From: Oxalobacteraceae bacterium AB_14
Lineage (GTDB): Bacteria > Pseudomonadota > Gammaproteobacteria > Burkholderiales > Burkholderiaceae_D
NCBI GenBank assembly: GCA_000381565.1
Contig: KB906724.1
Coordinates: 2,234,801-2,298,800 of the forward strand
Direction of reading: 5' to 3'
DNA: 64,000 nucleotides
In this document: positions 18,565 through 28,916 of the stretch, in pieces
Layout: every line of letters starts with the position of its first letter
Position numbering within the stretch: the first letter of the stretch is position 1
Position numbers and translations under genes: made by a program
The notes under the pieces: model-generated
Databases searched by the model: none
Seen by the model: only the letters and a program-made list of their open reading frames with translations
Told to the model about the DNA's origin: nothing

Positions 18565-21500
18565 ATGCTCAAATCGGGTAACGCGACGGAAGCTGTCCGC
18601 AGTCCCCGCCTGTTGTTCTGGCTGGCGGGCGGCGCGTTGGCGCTGGCCGTCGGTGCGGCCCTGTACGGCACCGCTGCCAGGACCGTCGACGACGATGCCA
18701 ACCAGCGTTTCGAGAACCTGGCGCGCAGCACCCAGTACGGCATTTCGGCCCGCATCAAATCGTATTCCGATCTGACGCGCGGCCTGGTGGCGCTGTTCCA
18801 GACCAGCGATGACCTGACACGCCCGCAATTCCACGAGTACGTGGCCAGCCTGGAGATTCCGCGCCACTTCCCGGCCATCGAGGCGGTGACCTGGGCGCCG
18901 CTGGTCGCGGACGCGCAGCGCGACGCCTTCGTCGCCCGCGTGCGCGCGGACCGCAGCATGTCGCCGCAGGGTTATCCGGAATTCGACATCAAGCCGCCGG
19001 GCCGGCGGCCGCATTACGCGGTGCTGACCTACCTGGAGCCGGCGTCGATGATGGGCGAGAAGATGGGCGTCGACGTGGTCGCCAACCCGCTGGTCGACAA
19101 ATTGGTGGCGGCCTCGCGCGACAGTGGCCAGGTCAGCGCTTCCGGCCAGCCCATCGTGGTCCAGCATCCGACGCCGCACATCGGCCTGGGCATCCGCCTG
19201 CCGGTCTATCGCCGCAATATGCCGGTGGCCGATGTGGCGGGACGCCGCGCCGCCTATCTGGGCTCGGTCGGCATAGGTTTCAGCGTGCCCAAGCTGGTGC
19301 AGGGCGCCATCGACGAGATGACGGTGCGCCAGGTGCACCTGATGCTGTACGCCGACGGCAGCAAGGAGATCGAACAGCGCCGCCTGGTGATCGAAAAGAC
19401 CGACCGCCTGCTGTTCAACGACAACGGCTCGATGCAGGCGGCACCCATTCCGGTGGCGCAGCGTAGCCGGTATTTCGAGTCGGTGCTGCCGATCGATTTC
19501 AACGGCAGCCTGTGGAAGGCGCAGTTCCAGGTCAGGAAATCCGAGCTGTTGACGCACTTCGACCTGTATTTCCCGTGGGTCGCCGGCCTGACCGGCTTCG
19601 CCGGCACCATGCTGCTGTACAGTTACTTCTTCGTGCTGTACACCTCGCGCCGGCGCGCGCTGAAGCAGGGCGTGCTGCTCGACACGGTGCTCAACAACGT
19701 CGACGCCCACGTCTACATGAAGGACCAGAAGCGCCGCTACATCTACGTCAACGCCAAGATGGCCGACTCGATGGGGCTGCCGGTGGAGCAGATCGTCGGC
19801 AAGCTCGATCGCGAACTGATGCCGGCCGCCGTCGCCGACGCCGCGTGGGCGCAGGAGCGGCCGGTGTTCGCCGACAACGTCAAGCGCTCCGGCGAGACCC
19901 AGTTCGTGGGCCGCGACGGCGTGGTGCAGCACCTGTGGACCGTCAAGGTGCCGGTCGAGATCGACCGCGCCGTCACGGCCGTCATCGGCCTGTCGACCGA
20001 CGTCACCGAGCTGCATCAGCTGAAGGAGGAAGCCGACACCGCCAACCAGGCCAAGAGCGATTTCCTGTCCAATATGAGCCACGAGATCCGCACGCCGATG
20101 AACAGCATCATCGGCATGGCCCACCTGGCGCTCAAATCGGTCACCCATCCGAAGCAGCGCGACTACCTGCAAAAGATCTACCATTCGGGCCAGCACCTGC
20201 TGGGCATCATCAACGACATCCTGGACTTCTCCAAGATCGAAGCGGGCAAGATGGACCTGGAGGTGCTGGACTTCTCGCTCGATTCGCTGCTGTCCAATAT
20301 GTCCAGCCAGCTCGGCGAGAGCGCCGCGGCCAAGGGGCTGGAGCTGGTGTACGAGATCTGGCCGGGACTGTCGCAGCAGTTGCGCGGCGATCCGCTGCGG
20401 CTGGAGCAGGTGCTGCTGAACTTCACCAGCAACGCCATCAAGTTTTCGGAAAACGGCAAGGTCTATGTGCGCGCGCGGCCGCTGGGGGAACGCGACGGCC
20501 ATATCCTGGTGCGCTTCGAAGTGGAGGACCACGGCATCGGCATGTCGCCGGACCAGCTGGAGCAGCTGTTCCAGTCCTTCCACCAGGCCGACACCTCGAC
20601 CACGCGCCGCTACGGCGGCACCGGCCTGGGACTGGTGATCAGCAAGCAGCTGGCGGAACTGATGGGCGGCGGCGTCGGCGTCGACAGCCACCCCGGCGCC
20701 GGCAGCACGTTCTGGTTCACGGCGCGGCTGGCCAAGGGCGTCAGCATGCTGCAACCGAGCGACGAATCGGTGCAGCCGGATGTGCTCGACAGCATACGCG
20801 GCGCCGCCATCCTGCTGGTCGAGGACAATATCTTCAGCCAGCAGGTGGGCCAGGAGCTGCTGGAAGACGCCGGCGCCACCGTCTGCGTGGCCAACAACGG
20901 CAAGGAGGCGATCGACCTGCTGCTCAAGGAGCGCTTCGATTGCGTGCTGATGGACGTGCAGATGCCGGTGATGGACGGCTACGAGACCACGCGCCTGATC
21001 CGCGCCCATCCAAAACTGTCGGCCACCTTGATCATCGCGATGACCGCCAACGCCGGCCGCGACGACCAGGAGCGCTGCCTGGGGGCGGGCATGGACGAAT
21101 TTGTCACCAAGCCGATCGCGCCCAAGCTGCTGTTCAATATGCTGTCCAAGTGGATGAGCCAACGGGCGCGCACGGCCAGTTTCGCGCGGCCGTTGGCGCC
21201 GCCGCCGCCGTCGTACTTCACCATGGCCGATGGCGCGGCCGCGCCGCTGCAAGGGCAGCTGCGCGCGATGGCGCAGGGCGTGGAGCAACCCGCGGCGCGG
21301 GTCGAGGCGGCCGTGCCGTCGGTGCCGGCTTCAGTGCCGGTTGAGGCGGAGCTGCTCGATGTGGCCGCGCTGGCCCAGACCTTCGGCGGCAAGGCCGACA
21401 AGATGCGCAAGTACGCCATGTTGTTCCTGGACTCCGCCCGCGAAGGCCTGCGCGAGGTCGACGCGGCGCTGGCGCAGGAAGACCTGGCGCAGCTGTCCGA

Positions 21501-21696
21501 ACTGGGACATCGGATCAAATCCTCGGCGCGCGCGGTGGGCGCGATGCGCTTCGGGAACCTGTGCCTGGCGCTGGAAAACGTGCGTCACGATGGCGATTGC
21601 GCCAACGCCCGGCAGCTGGTGCAAAAACTGCATGCCATGCTGGCGCTGCTGAACCAGCGCATGGAGCAGGAACTGCTGGCCTACGACCCCGGCTAG
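18565..21696 (+). CDS. CHASE-PAS hybrid histidine kinase with REC and Hpt
   Basis: 1043 residues. TM1 about 17-37, a periplasmic CHASE domain (about 60-300, FPAIEAVTWAPLV, DRSMSPQGYPEF) and TM2 about 338-360. Then PAS (about 365-490), HisKA with SNMSHEIRTPMNS (His near 506), HATPase with NAIKFSENG, DHGIGMS and GGTGLGLVIS, and REC (about 747-870) with VEDN, LMDVQMPVMDG and TKP. A C-terminal Hpt (about 932-1040) has LGHRIKSSARAVGA, whose His is the phosphoacceptor. This makes a full internal His-Asp-His relay, so an outside response regulator is expected; none is adjacent. CHASE domains sense small extracellular ligands. The downstream recC start is 37 nt past the stop. Confidence 0.92.
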   Translation: MLKSGNATEAVRSPRLLFWLAGGALALAVGAALYGTAARTVDDDANQRFENLARSTQYGISARIKSYSDLTRGLVALFQTSDDLTRPQFHEYVASLEIPRHFPAIEAVTWAPLVADAQRDAFVARVRADRSMSPQGYPEFDIKPPGRRPHYAVLTYLEPASMMGEKMGVDVVANPLVDKLVAASRDSGQVSASGQPIVVQHPTPHIGLGIRLPVYRRNMPVADVAGRRAAYLGSVGIGFSVPKLVQGAIDEMTVRQVHLMLYADGSKEIEQRRLVIEKTDRLLFNDNGSMQAAPIPVAQRSRYFESVLPIDFNGSLWKAQFQVRKSELLTHFDLYFPWVAGLTGFAGTMLLYSYFFVLYTSRRRALKQGVLLDTVLNNVDAHVYMKDQKRRYIYVNAKMADSMGLPVEQIVGKLDRELMPAAVADAAWAQERPVFADNVKRSGETQFVGRDGVVQHLWTVKVPVEIDRAVTAVIGLSTDVTELHQLKEEADTANQAKSDFLSNMSHEIRTPMNSIIGMAHLALKSVTHPKQRDYLQKIYHSGQHLLGIINDILDFSKIEAGKMDLEVLDFSLDSLLSNMSSQLGESAAAKGLELVYEIWPGLSQQLRGDPLRLEQVLLNFTSNAIKFSENGKVYVRARPLGERDGHILVRFEVEDHGIGMSPDQLEQLFQSFHQADTSTTRRYGGTGLGLVISKQLAELMGGGVGVDSHPGAGSTFWFTARLAKGVSMLQPSDESVQPDVLDSIRGAAILLVEDNIFSQQVGQELLEDAGATVCVANNGKEAIDLLLKERFDCVLMDVQMPVMDGYETTRLIRAHPKLSATLIIAMTANAGRDDQERCLGAGMDEFVTKPIAPKLLFNMLSKWMSQRARTASFARPLAPPPPSYFTMADGAAAPLQGQLRAMAQGVEQPAARVEAAVPSVPASVPVEAELLDVAALAQTFGGKADKMRKYAMLFLDSAREGLREVDAALAQEDLAQLSELGHRIKSSARAVGAMRFGNLCLALENVRHDGDCANARQLVQKLHAMLALLNQRMEQELLAYDPG

Positions 21697-21707
21697 AGCG
21701 ATAATAC

Positions 21708-21731
21708 GGGCTCTATTCCAACGAAGAGCCC
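21708..21731 (+). promoter_or_regulatory. Hairpin at the recC ribosome-binding site
   Basis: GGGCTCT (21708-21714) pairs perfectly with AGAGCCC (21725-21731) around a 10-nt loop, ending 1 nt before the recC ATG. The only purine-rich sequence near the start (GAAGAG) is partly inside the stem. No T-run follows, so it is not an intrinsic terminator. It could restrain recC translation. Confidence 0.4.
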
Positions 21732-21732
21732 T

Positions 21733-24700
21733 ATGCATTCGAGCATCACCCCCGGCCTGCTGATTTTGCACGGTAATCAAATGGAGCAGCTGCGCGCGGC
21801 GGTGTTCCAGTGGCTGCGCAATCATCCGCTCGGGGCGCTCGAATCGGAAACCATCCTGGTGCAGTCGAACGGCGTGGCCGAATGGCTGAAGATCGCGCTG
21901 GCCGAGGAAATGCGGGTCTGCGCCGCCACCCGCGTGGCGCTGCCGGCGCGCTTTTTGTGGGAAACCTATCGCGGCATGCTGGGGCGCGAGCGCGTGCCGG
22001 TGCGCTCCGCCTTCGACAAGGGGCCGCTGACCTGGCGCCTGATGCGCCTGCTGCCCACCTTGCTGGCCGATCCCGTGTTCACGCCGCTGCGCCACTTCCT
22101 GGCCGACGGCGAGGCGGAACGCCGGCTGCAGCTGGCCGAACGCCTGGCCGACTTGTTCGATCAATACCAGGTCTACCGCGCCGACTGGCTCGACGACTGG
22201 GCCCAGGGCCGTGACCAATTGCGCAACGCCCGCAACGAGGCGCACCCGCTGCCGGAAGACCAGCGCTGGCAAGGCCAGTTGTGGCGCGCGGTGATCGCCG
22301 ACGTCGAACCGCATGAGCGGGAGCTGGGCCGCGCCACCGTCCACACGGAATTCGTACGCGCCAGCGCCGCCGGCGAGGAACCGCTGGGCCGCCTGCCGCG
22401 CCGCATCGTGATCTTCGGCGTCTCGGCGCTGCCGTATCAAAGCTTGCAGGCGCTCGCCTCGCTGTCGCGCTACACGCAGGTGCTGCTGGCGGTGCCCAAT
22501 CCATGCCAGTTCTATTGGGGCGACATCATCGAAGGCCGCGAGCTGCTGCGCAGCGCGCACCGCCGCCAGCAACTGCGCAACGGCCAGGACCTGGGGGCGA
22601 TCCCGCTGGAAGAGCTGCATGCGCACAGCCATCCGCTGTTGGCCAGCTGGGGGCGGCAGGGCCGCGATTTCATCCGCATGCTGGACGAATTCGACGAAGC
22701 GTCGGCCGCCGCCGCAGCCGAAAACGACGCGGGTGGCGATCATACTGCACCGTTGCGCATCGATTTGTTCAGCGGCGGCGAGGGTGATAGCCTGCTGTCG
22801 CAGGTGCAGGCGGCCATCCGCGACCTGCTGCCGCTGTCCGAGCATCCGCAAGTGCCGCCGCCGGACGACGACCGCTCCATCGAATTCCATGTCACCCACA
22901 GCGTGCAGCGTGAGGTGGAGGTGCTGCACGACCAGTTGCTGGCCATGTTCGCCGACGCCAGCGGCCTGCGTCCGCGCGACGTGGTGGTGATGGTGCCGGA
23001 CATCGACACCTTCACCGCCGCCATCCACGCGGTGTTCGCGCAGCACCGCCGCAGCGATCCGCGCTACATCCCGTTTGAAATCGGCGACGTCAACGACCGC
23101 AGCGTCAATCCGCTGCTGGTGGCGCTGGAGTGGCTGCTGCGCTTGCCGCAGCAGCGCTGCCGCCAGAGCGAGGTGCGCGACCTGCTGGACGTGCCGGCGC
23201 TTGCCGCGCGCTTCGGTTTGAAAGAGGACGACCTGCCGACGCTGGGCCTGTGGATCGAAGGCGCCGGCGTGCGCTGGGGCCTGGATACCGAACACCGAGC
23301 CGGCCTGGGTCTCGGCGCGGCGGGCGAGCAGAATTCCTGGCTGTTCGGCGTGCGCCGCATGCTGCTCGGCTACGCCAGCGGCGGCGATGCTGCCTTTGCC
23401 GGCATCGAGGCGTATGGTGAAGTGGGCGGCCTGGATGCGGCGCTGGCCGGCTCGCTGGCGCAGATGGTCGAAGCGCTGCTGCACTGGCGCGCCGTGCTGG
23501 CGCAGTCGCATACGCCGGCCGAGTGGGGCGTGCAGGCGCGCGCGCTGCTGGCGGCCTTTTTCAAAGCCGGCGAGGAGGGCGACCGTCTGACGCTGGCGCA
23601 TCTGGACGATGCGCTCAACAACTGGCTGGAGACTTGCGAAGGCGCGCAGTACGATGAGGCGGTGCCGCTGGCCGTGCTGCGCGAAGCGTGGCTGGGCCTT
23701 CTGGACGAGCCGACGCTGAACCACCAATTCGTCTCCGGCGGCGTGACCTTTTGCACGCTGATGCCGATGCGCGCGGTGCCGTTCCGCGTGGTGTGCCTGC
23801 TGGGCATGAATGACGGCGACTTCCCGCGCCGCGCGCCCAAGGCCGACTTCGACCTGCTGGCGCAGCCGGGCATGGCCCGTCCGGGCGACCGCTCGCGCCG
23901 CGACGACGACCGCTACCTGATGCTGGAAGCGCTGCTGGCCGCGCGCGACAAGCTGTACATCAGCTGGGTCGGACGCAGTGTGCGCGACAACAGCGAGCAG
24001 CCGCCGTCGGTGCTGGTCTCTCAGCTGCGCGATTATCTGGTCAACGGCTGGCAACTGGAGGAAGAACACCTGCACGCGCGTACCACGGAGCACGCCTTGC
24101 AGCCGTTCAGCCGCCGTTATTTCGAGGACGGCGGCCTGCTGACCTACGCGCGCGAATGGCGCGAAGCGCACGGCGAGGAGGCCGGCGACACAGCCGGCGC
24201 CGAGCTGCCGCCCTACGAGATCGACGACAAGTACCGCCTAAAGCTGTCGACGCTGACCAATTTCATGCGCCAGCCGGTGCGCTTCTTCTTCCGCCAGCGC
24301 CTGGGCGTGATGTTCGGCGACGCCGCGCTGGTGGGCGAGGACGAGGAGCCGTTCTCGCTGAACGCGCTGGAACGCTACCTGCTCGAAGATACGATGCTGG
24401 ACGACGGCGCCGAGGCGGAAGAGATCCACCAGGTCTACGACAAGATGACCGAACGCGCCGAACGCCTGGCGCGCGAAGGCGTGCTGCCGATAGGTTTGAT
24501 CGGCCAGCAGTACCAGCACCAGCTGGTGCAGGCGCTGGTGCCGGTGCGCTGCGCCTGGCTGACGCTGCGCGAATGCTATCCGCTGGCGGCGTCCAAGGTG
24601 GCGTTGAGCCTCCAGCTGGCCGGCGTGCAGGTCGACGACTGGATCGACCAATTGCGCAGCAATGGCAGCGAGACCGTCTGGCTGGCGCAGATGTCGTCCA

Positions 24701-25167
24701 AGGTCACGGACAAGCAGGGCAAGCCGCGCGGCGACAAGTTGATCGCCATGTGGCTGCGTCAGCTGGCGGTGTCGGCGGCCGGCATGCCGGTCGAGGGCTT
24801 CCTGGTGGCGCGCGACGCCATCGTCACCATGAAGCCGCTGGCGCAGGCCGACGCGCTGGAAGCCTTGCGGGAACTGGTCTGCCTGTGGCGCGACGGCATG
24901 AACCGCCCCCTGCCGACCGCCTGCAAGACTGCCTTGGCGCTGGCCCGGGAGGGCGATCCGCGCGGCGTGTACGACGGCGGTTTCGAGATCTCCGGCGAGA
25001 ACGAAGACCTGTGCCTGGCCCGCCTGTGGCCGGACTTTGCGGCACTCAGCGCCGAGCCGGATTTTGCCGATGTCTCGCAAGCGCTCTACGGACCGCTGGC
25101 CGACTGGCTGGAACACTCCATTACGATAGACGCCATTGACGCCCAAGACGGCCAGGACGCAGCATGA
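21733..25167 (+). CDS. recC: RecC subunit of exodeoxyribonuclease V
   Basis: 1144 residues, the usual RecC length. The N-terminus LLILHGNQMEQLRAAVFQW and QSNGVAEWLKIALAEE are RecC hallmarks of the inactive UvrD-like helicase fold, and LMPMRAVPFRVVCLLGMNDG is the conserved central segment. The C-terminal part is the inactive nuclease-like domain. RecC holds the RecBCD complex together and recognises Chi during double-strand break repair and foreign DNA degradation. First gene of recC-recB-recD; its stop overlaps the recB start as ATGA. Confidence 0.95.
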   Translation: MHSSITPGLLILHGNQMEQLRAAVFQWLRNHPLGALESETILVQSNGVAEWLKIALAEEMRVCAATRVALPARFLWETYRGMLGRERVPVRSAFDKGPLTWRLMRLLPTLLADPVFTPLRHFLADGEAERRLQLAERLADLFDQYQVYRADWLDDWAQGRDQLRNARNEAHPLPEDQRWQGQLWRAVIADVEPHERELGRATVHTEFVRASAAGEEPLGRLPRRIVIFGVSALPYQSLQALASLSRYTQVLLAVPNPCQFYWGDIIEGRELLRSAHRRQQLRNGQDLGAIPLEELHAHSHPLLASWGRQGRDFIRMLDEFDEASAAAAAENDAGGDHTAPLRIDLFSGGEGDSLLSQVQAAIRDLLPLSEHPQVPPPDDDRSIEFHVTHSVQREVEVLHDQLLAMFADASGLRPRDVVVMVPDIDTFTAAIHAVFAQHRRSDPRYIPFEIGDVNDRSVNPLLVALEWLLRLPQQRCRQSEVRDLLDVPALAARFGLKEDDLPTLGLWIEGAGVRWGLDTEHRAGLGLGAAGEQNSWLFGVRRMLLGYASGGDAAFAGIEAYGEVGGLDAALAGSLAQMVEALLHWRAVLAQSHTPAEWGVQARALLAAFFKAGEEGDRLTLAHLDDALNNWLETCEGAQYDEAVPLAVLREAWLGLLDEPTLNHQFVSGGVTFCTLMPMRAVPFRVVCLLGMNDGDFPRRAPKADFDLLAQPGMARPGDRSRRDDDRYLMLEALLAARDKLYISWVGRSVRDNSEQPPSVLVSQLRDYLVNGWQLEEEHLHARTTEHALQPFSRRYFEDGGLLTYAREWREAHGEEAGDTAGAELPPYEIDDKYRLKLSTLTNFMRQPVRFFFRQRLGVMFGDAALVGEDEEPFSLNALERYLLEDTMLDDGAEAEEIHQVYDKMTERAERLAREGVLPIGLIGQQYQHQLVQALVPVRCAWLTLRECYPLAASKVALSLQLAGVQVDDWIDQLRSNGSETVWLAQMSSKVTDKQGKPRGDKLIAMWLRQLAVSAAGMPVEGFLVARDAIVTMKPLAQADALEALRELVCLWRDGMNRPLPTACKTALALAREGDPRGVYDGGFEISGENEDLCLARLWPDFAALSAEPDFADVSQALYGPLADWLEHSITIDAIDAQDGQDAA

Positions 25168-28100
25168 GCAGCACCGCTAATTCGCTAGACCCCTTGAGCT
25201 TCCCGCTGCACGGCTCGCGCCTGATCGAGGCCAGCGCCGGCACCGGCAAGACCTGGACCATCGCCGCCCTGTACGTGCGGCTGGTGCTGGGCCACGGCGG
25301 CGACAACGCCTATGGCCGGCCCTTGCTGCCGGCCGATATCCTGGTGATGACCTTCACCCGCGCCGCCACGCGCGAGCTGTCGAACCGCGTGCGCGAACGG
25401 CTGGTGGAGGCGGCGGCTTACTTCCGCGGCTATTCGGCGATGGGCCTGGGCGCGGACAGCGGCGTGGTGCGCGACGATTACCTGGACGCCATCCTCGAAT
25501 CCTATCCAAGCCACAGCGAGCAGCAACAAGCCGCGCACCGCCTGATGCTGGCGGCGGAAACGATGGACGAGGCGGCGATTTTCACCATCGACGCCTGGTG
25601 CCAGCGCATGCTGCGCGAGCACGCCTTCGACAGCGGCAGCCTGTTCGACGAGGAGCTGGTCAGCGATGAGCAGGCCTTGTTTGAAGACGCCGCGCACGAC
25701 TACTGGCGGCAGCAGGTCTATCCACTCAACGCCGTATCGCTGGATGCGCTGCTGTCATGCTGGGGCGACGTGGGCGCGTTGAAGAAGTCGATCCGGGAGC
25801 TGGTCAAGCGCGCCGACATCATCGGCGAAGGCGCGCGCATCGAATCGCTGGGTGAACTGATCACCACCGTCCAGCGCGAGCAGCAGGCGCAATTGGCCGG
25901 CCTGAAGGCCGGATGGATCGATCGCGCCAACCGCATGGAACAATGGATCGCCGCCGAACGCGTGCTGTCGCCCAAATGCTTCAACGGCAACAAGATGCGC
26001 GCCGATTCGCTGGTGGCCTGGTTCAACGGCCTGCGCGCCTGGGCCGAGGACACCGCCATGGTCATCCCCGGCATCTCGGACACCGCCTGGAAGCGCCTGA
26101 CGCCGCACGGCCTCGAAGACGCATTTTCGAAAGGCTACACCGCCTCGATCCCCGACGATTTCGACGCCATCGAAGCGCTGAAAAAGGCGCTGGACGACAT
26201 CGAGCCCTTGTCGCACGCGCTGTACCGCCACGCTGCCGGCGCGGTGGCCAAGCGCATGGACGAATTGAAGAAGCGCAGCCGCCAGTTCGGCTTCGCCGAC
26301 ATGCTGGATCGCCTGAATGCGGCGCTGCAAGGCGAGAACGCGGCCGCGCTGCGCAAGCGCATCACCGACCAGTACCCGGTGGCGATGGTCGACGAATTCC
26401 AGGACACGGCGCCCAACCAGTACCAGATTTTCAACCTGCTGTATCGCGTGGCGGACAACGATGCCGAGACAGGCCTGTTCCTGATCGGCGATCCGAAGCA
26501 GTCGATCTACGGCTTCCGTGGCGCCGACATCCACAGCTACCTGTCCGCGCGCCTGGCCACCACTGGCCGCCATTACCAGCTGGGCACCAACTACCGCTCG
26601 ACCAAGCCGGTGGTGGACGCGGTCAACCACCTGTTCATGTACGCCGAGGGCCAGCCTGCGGAAGGCGGCTTCGGACGCGGCGCCTTCCGCTTCCGCGATC
26701 CCGGCACGCGCGTGAATCCCTTGCCGTTCGAGGCGGTCGACGCCAAGGGGCGCGGCGAGCGCATGGTCAACACAGCTGGCGACGTGCCGGCGCTGGTTAT
26801 CGCATGCAGCGCCACGCAGGACTTGAAAGCGGACAGCTACCGCGAATTCTTCGCCTGGCACTGCGCCGAGCATATCGTCGCGCAGCTCAACGACGAGCGC
26901 GCGGGCTTTGCAGGACCGAAAGGCTTTGTGCGCCTGCAACCGGCAGACATTGCGGTGCTGGTGCGCGACCGCAAGGAGGCCGCGGCCATACGCCGCGCGC
27001 TGCAACGGCGCCAGGTCGCCAGCGTGTATTTGTCGGACAAGGATTCCGTCACCGACAGCGCGGAAGCGGTCGACGTGCTGCGCTGGTTGTCGGCCGTCGC
27101 CAGCCCGCTGGACGGCGGCCTGGCGCGCGCCGCCTTCGCCACCCGCACCACCGGCCTGCCGCTGGCGGAACTGGCGCTGCTGTCGTCGGACGAACTGGCG
27201 TGGGAAGCGCGCGTCGAACAATTGAAGGCGCTGCACATCGTATGGCAGCGGCAGGGTGTGTTGGCGATGCTGCGCCGCTTCATCCACGAACTGAAACTGC
27301 CGGCGGCCTTGCTCCAGCAGCCGGGCGGCGAGCGGCGCCTGACCAATCTGCTGCATCTGGCGGAGCTGCTGCAATCGGCCAGCCGCCAACTCGATGGCGA
27401 GCAGGCGCTGATACGCTGGCTCGCCGAGCAGATCGAAGGCGGCGAGGGCGCGGGCGACGAACGCGTGCTGCGCCTGGAAAGCGATGCGGAGCTGGTGAAG
27501 GTCGTCACCGTCCACAAATCGAAGGGCCTGGAGTATCCGCTGGTGTACCTGCCGTTCGCCGTCACGGCGCGCAAGGTGGAGCGGCGCAACCGCAGCTTCT
27601 TCGAGTTCAGCGACGAGGATGGCGTACGCCAGATCGACATGGCGCTGACCGACACCGCGATGGAACTGGTCGAACGCGCGCGCCTGCAGGAGGACTTGCG
27701 CCTGCTGTACGTGGCGCTGACGCGGGCGCGCCACTTCCTGTGGCTGGGCGTGACGGCGCTGGCCGCGCGCAAGGCTGGCGACAACACACTGCATGAATCG
27801 GCGCTGGGTTACCTGCTGACCGGCGGCGAAGCGCTGCCGTCGGACCTGATGATGGAGCGTTGGGGCCACGCCTGCAAAGGCTGCGACGGCATCAGCATCG
27901 AGACGCTGGAGATGGCGATGCAGCAGTTCACACGCCTGAGCCGCGTCGAACAACGCCCGCCGTTGCTGGAGCCGCAGCTTTACACCGGCCGCTTCGAGCG
28001 TGATTGGTCGGTGGGCAGTTTCAGTTCGCTGGCGCGGCGCACCGGTCCCACCGGCACCATCGGCAGCGGCGCATCGTCCTTGCCGGTGCCGCGCGACGGC

Positions 28101-28916
28101 TTGCAGGAGAACCTGCTGGAAGGCGCCGGCATGCCGTCGATCGCGTTGTCGAACCGCGTGGAGGATGCGCCGTGGCATCGCTTTCCGCGCGGCTCGGTGC
28201 CGGGTAACTTCCTGCACGAGCAGCTGGAGTGGATGGGGCAGGAGGGCTTTGCCGTCGTCGATCACGAGCACTTCGAGTCGCGCATGACGCGGCGGGTGGA
28301 GCGCGCCGGCTGGGGCAATCGCCTGGAGGACACGCTGGCGTGGCTGCGCGAGATCGCCGGCACCAGCCTGCCGTACCTGGGGGCGCCGCTGAGCGCCATC
28401 GCCGCGCCGCTGCCGGAGATGGAGTTCTGGTTCCCCAGCGAGCGCCTGAGCACCGGCGCGCTCGATAGCCTGTGCGCGACCCATCTGCTGGGCGGCGTGG
28501 CGCGGCCGGCGCTGCCGGAGCGTCAGCTGCATGGCATGCTGAAAGGCTTCGCCGACCTGGTGTTCGAGCACCAAGGCCGGTTCTGGGTACTGGACTACAA
28601 ATCTAACGCGCTGGGCGCGGGCGATGCCGCCTATCACCAGCCGGCGCTGGTGGCGGCGATGGCCGAGCATCGCTACGACATCCAGGGCGCGATCTACATG
28701 CTGGCGCTGCACCGGCTGCTGCAAAGCCGGCTGGGCGACCGGTACGATCCTGCCGAGCACCTGGGCGGCGCGATTTTCCTGTTCTTGCGGGGCATTGCGA
28801 ATCAGCAAACGCGCGGTTGCTACCTGATAGAACCCGATCCGGCGCTGCTGGACGGGCTGGACCGGTTGCTGGATGTGTCCGGCGTCACGCAAGCAGAGGC
28901 ACCACATGAGCATTGA
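25164..28916 (+). CDS. recB: RecB helicase-nuclease subunit of exodeoxyribonuclease V
   Basis: 1250 residues. UvrD-type helicase motifs are visible: Walker A EASAGTGKTWT (about residue 23), MTFTRAATREL, VDEFQDTAPNQY, LIGDPKQSIYGFRGAD and VVTVHKSKGLEYPLV. The C-terminal RecB nuclease domain has GFADLVFEHQGRFWVLDYKSN (catalytic Asp and Lys near 1144). RecB is the 3'-5' motor and the only nuclease of the complex. It overlaps recC by 4 nt and recD by 11 nt, so the subunits are translationally linked. Confidence 0.96.
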   Translation: MSSTANSLDPLSFPLHGSRLIEASAGTGKTWTIAALYVRLVLGHGGDNAYGRPLLPADILVMTFTRAATRELSNRVRERLVEAAAYFRGYSAMGLGADSGVVRDDYLDAILESYPSHSEQQQAAHRLMLAAETMDEAAIFTIDAWCQRMLREHAFDSGSLFDEELVSDEQALFEDAAHDYWRQQVYPLNAVSLDALLSCWGDVGALKKSIRELVKRADIIGEGARIESLGELITTVQREQQAQLAGLKAGWIDRANRMEQWIAAERVLSPKCFNGNKMRADSLVAWFNGLRAWAEDTAMVIPGISDTAWKRLTPHGLEDAFSKGYTASIPDDFDAIEALKKALDDIEPLSHALYRHAAGAVAKRMDELKKRSRQFGFADMLDRLNAALQGENAAALRKRITDQYPVAMVDEFQDTAPNQYQIFNLLYRVADNDAETGLFLIGDPKQSIYGFRGADIHSYLSARLATTGRHYQLGTNYRSTKPVVDAVNHLFMYAEGQPAEGGFGRGAFRFRDPGTRVNPLPFEAVDAKGRGERMVNTAGDVPALVIACSATQDLKADSYREFFAWHCAEHIVAQLNDERAGFAGPKGFVRLQPADIAVLVRDRKEAAAIRRALQRRQVASVYLSDKDSVTDSAEAVDVLRWLSAVASPLDGGLARAAFATRTTGLPLAELALLSSDELAWEARVEQLKALHIVWQRQGVLAMLRRFIHELKLPAALLQQPGGERRLTNLLHLAELLQSASRQLDGEQALIRWLAEQIEGGEGAGDERVLRLESDAELVKVVTVHKSKGLEYPLVYLPFAVTARKVERRNRSFFEFSDEDGVRQIDMALTDTAMELVERARLQEDLRLLYVALTRARHFLWLGVTALAARKAGDNTLHESALGYLLTGGEALPSDLMMERWGHACKGCDGISIETLEMAMQQFTRLSRVEQRPPLLEPQLYTGRFERDWSVGSFSSLARRTGPTGTIGSGASSLPVPRDGLQENLLEGAGMPSIALSNRVEDAPWHRFPRGSVPGNFLHEQLEWMGQEGFAVVDHEHFESRMTRRVERAGWGNRLEDTLAWLREIAGTSLPYLGAPLSAIAAPLPEMEFWFPSERLSTGALDSLCATHLLGGVARPALPERQLHGMLKGFADLVFEHQGRFWVLDYKSNALGAGDAAYHQPALVAAMAEHRYDIQGAIYMLALHRLLQSRLGDRYDPAEHLGGAIFLFLRGIANQQTRGCYLIEPDPALLDGLDRLLDVSGVTQAEAPHEH

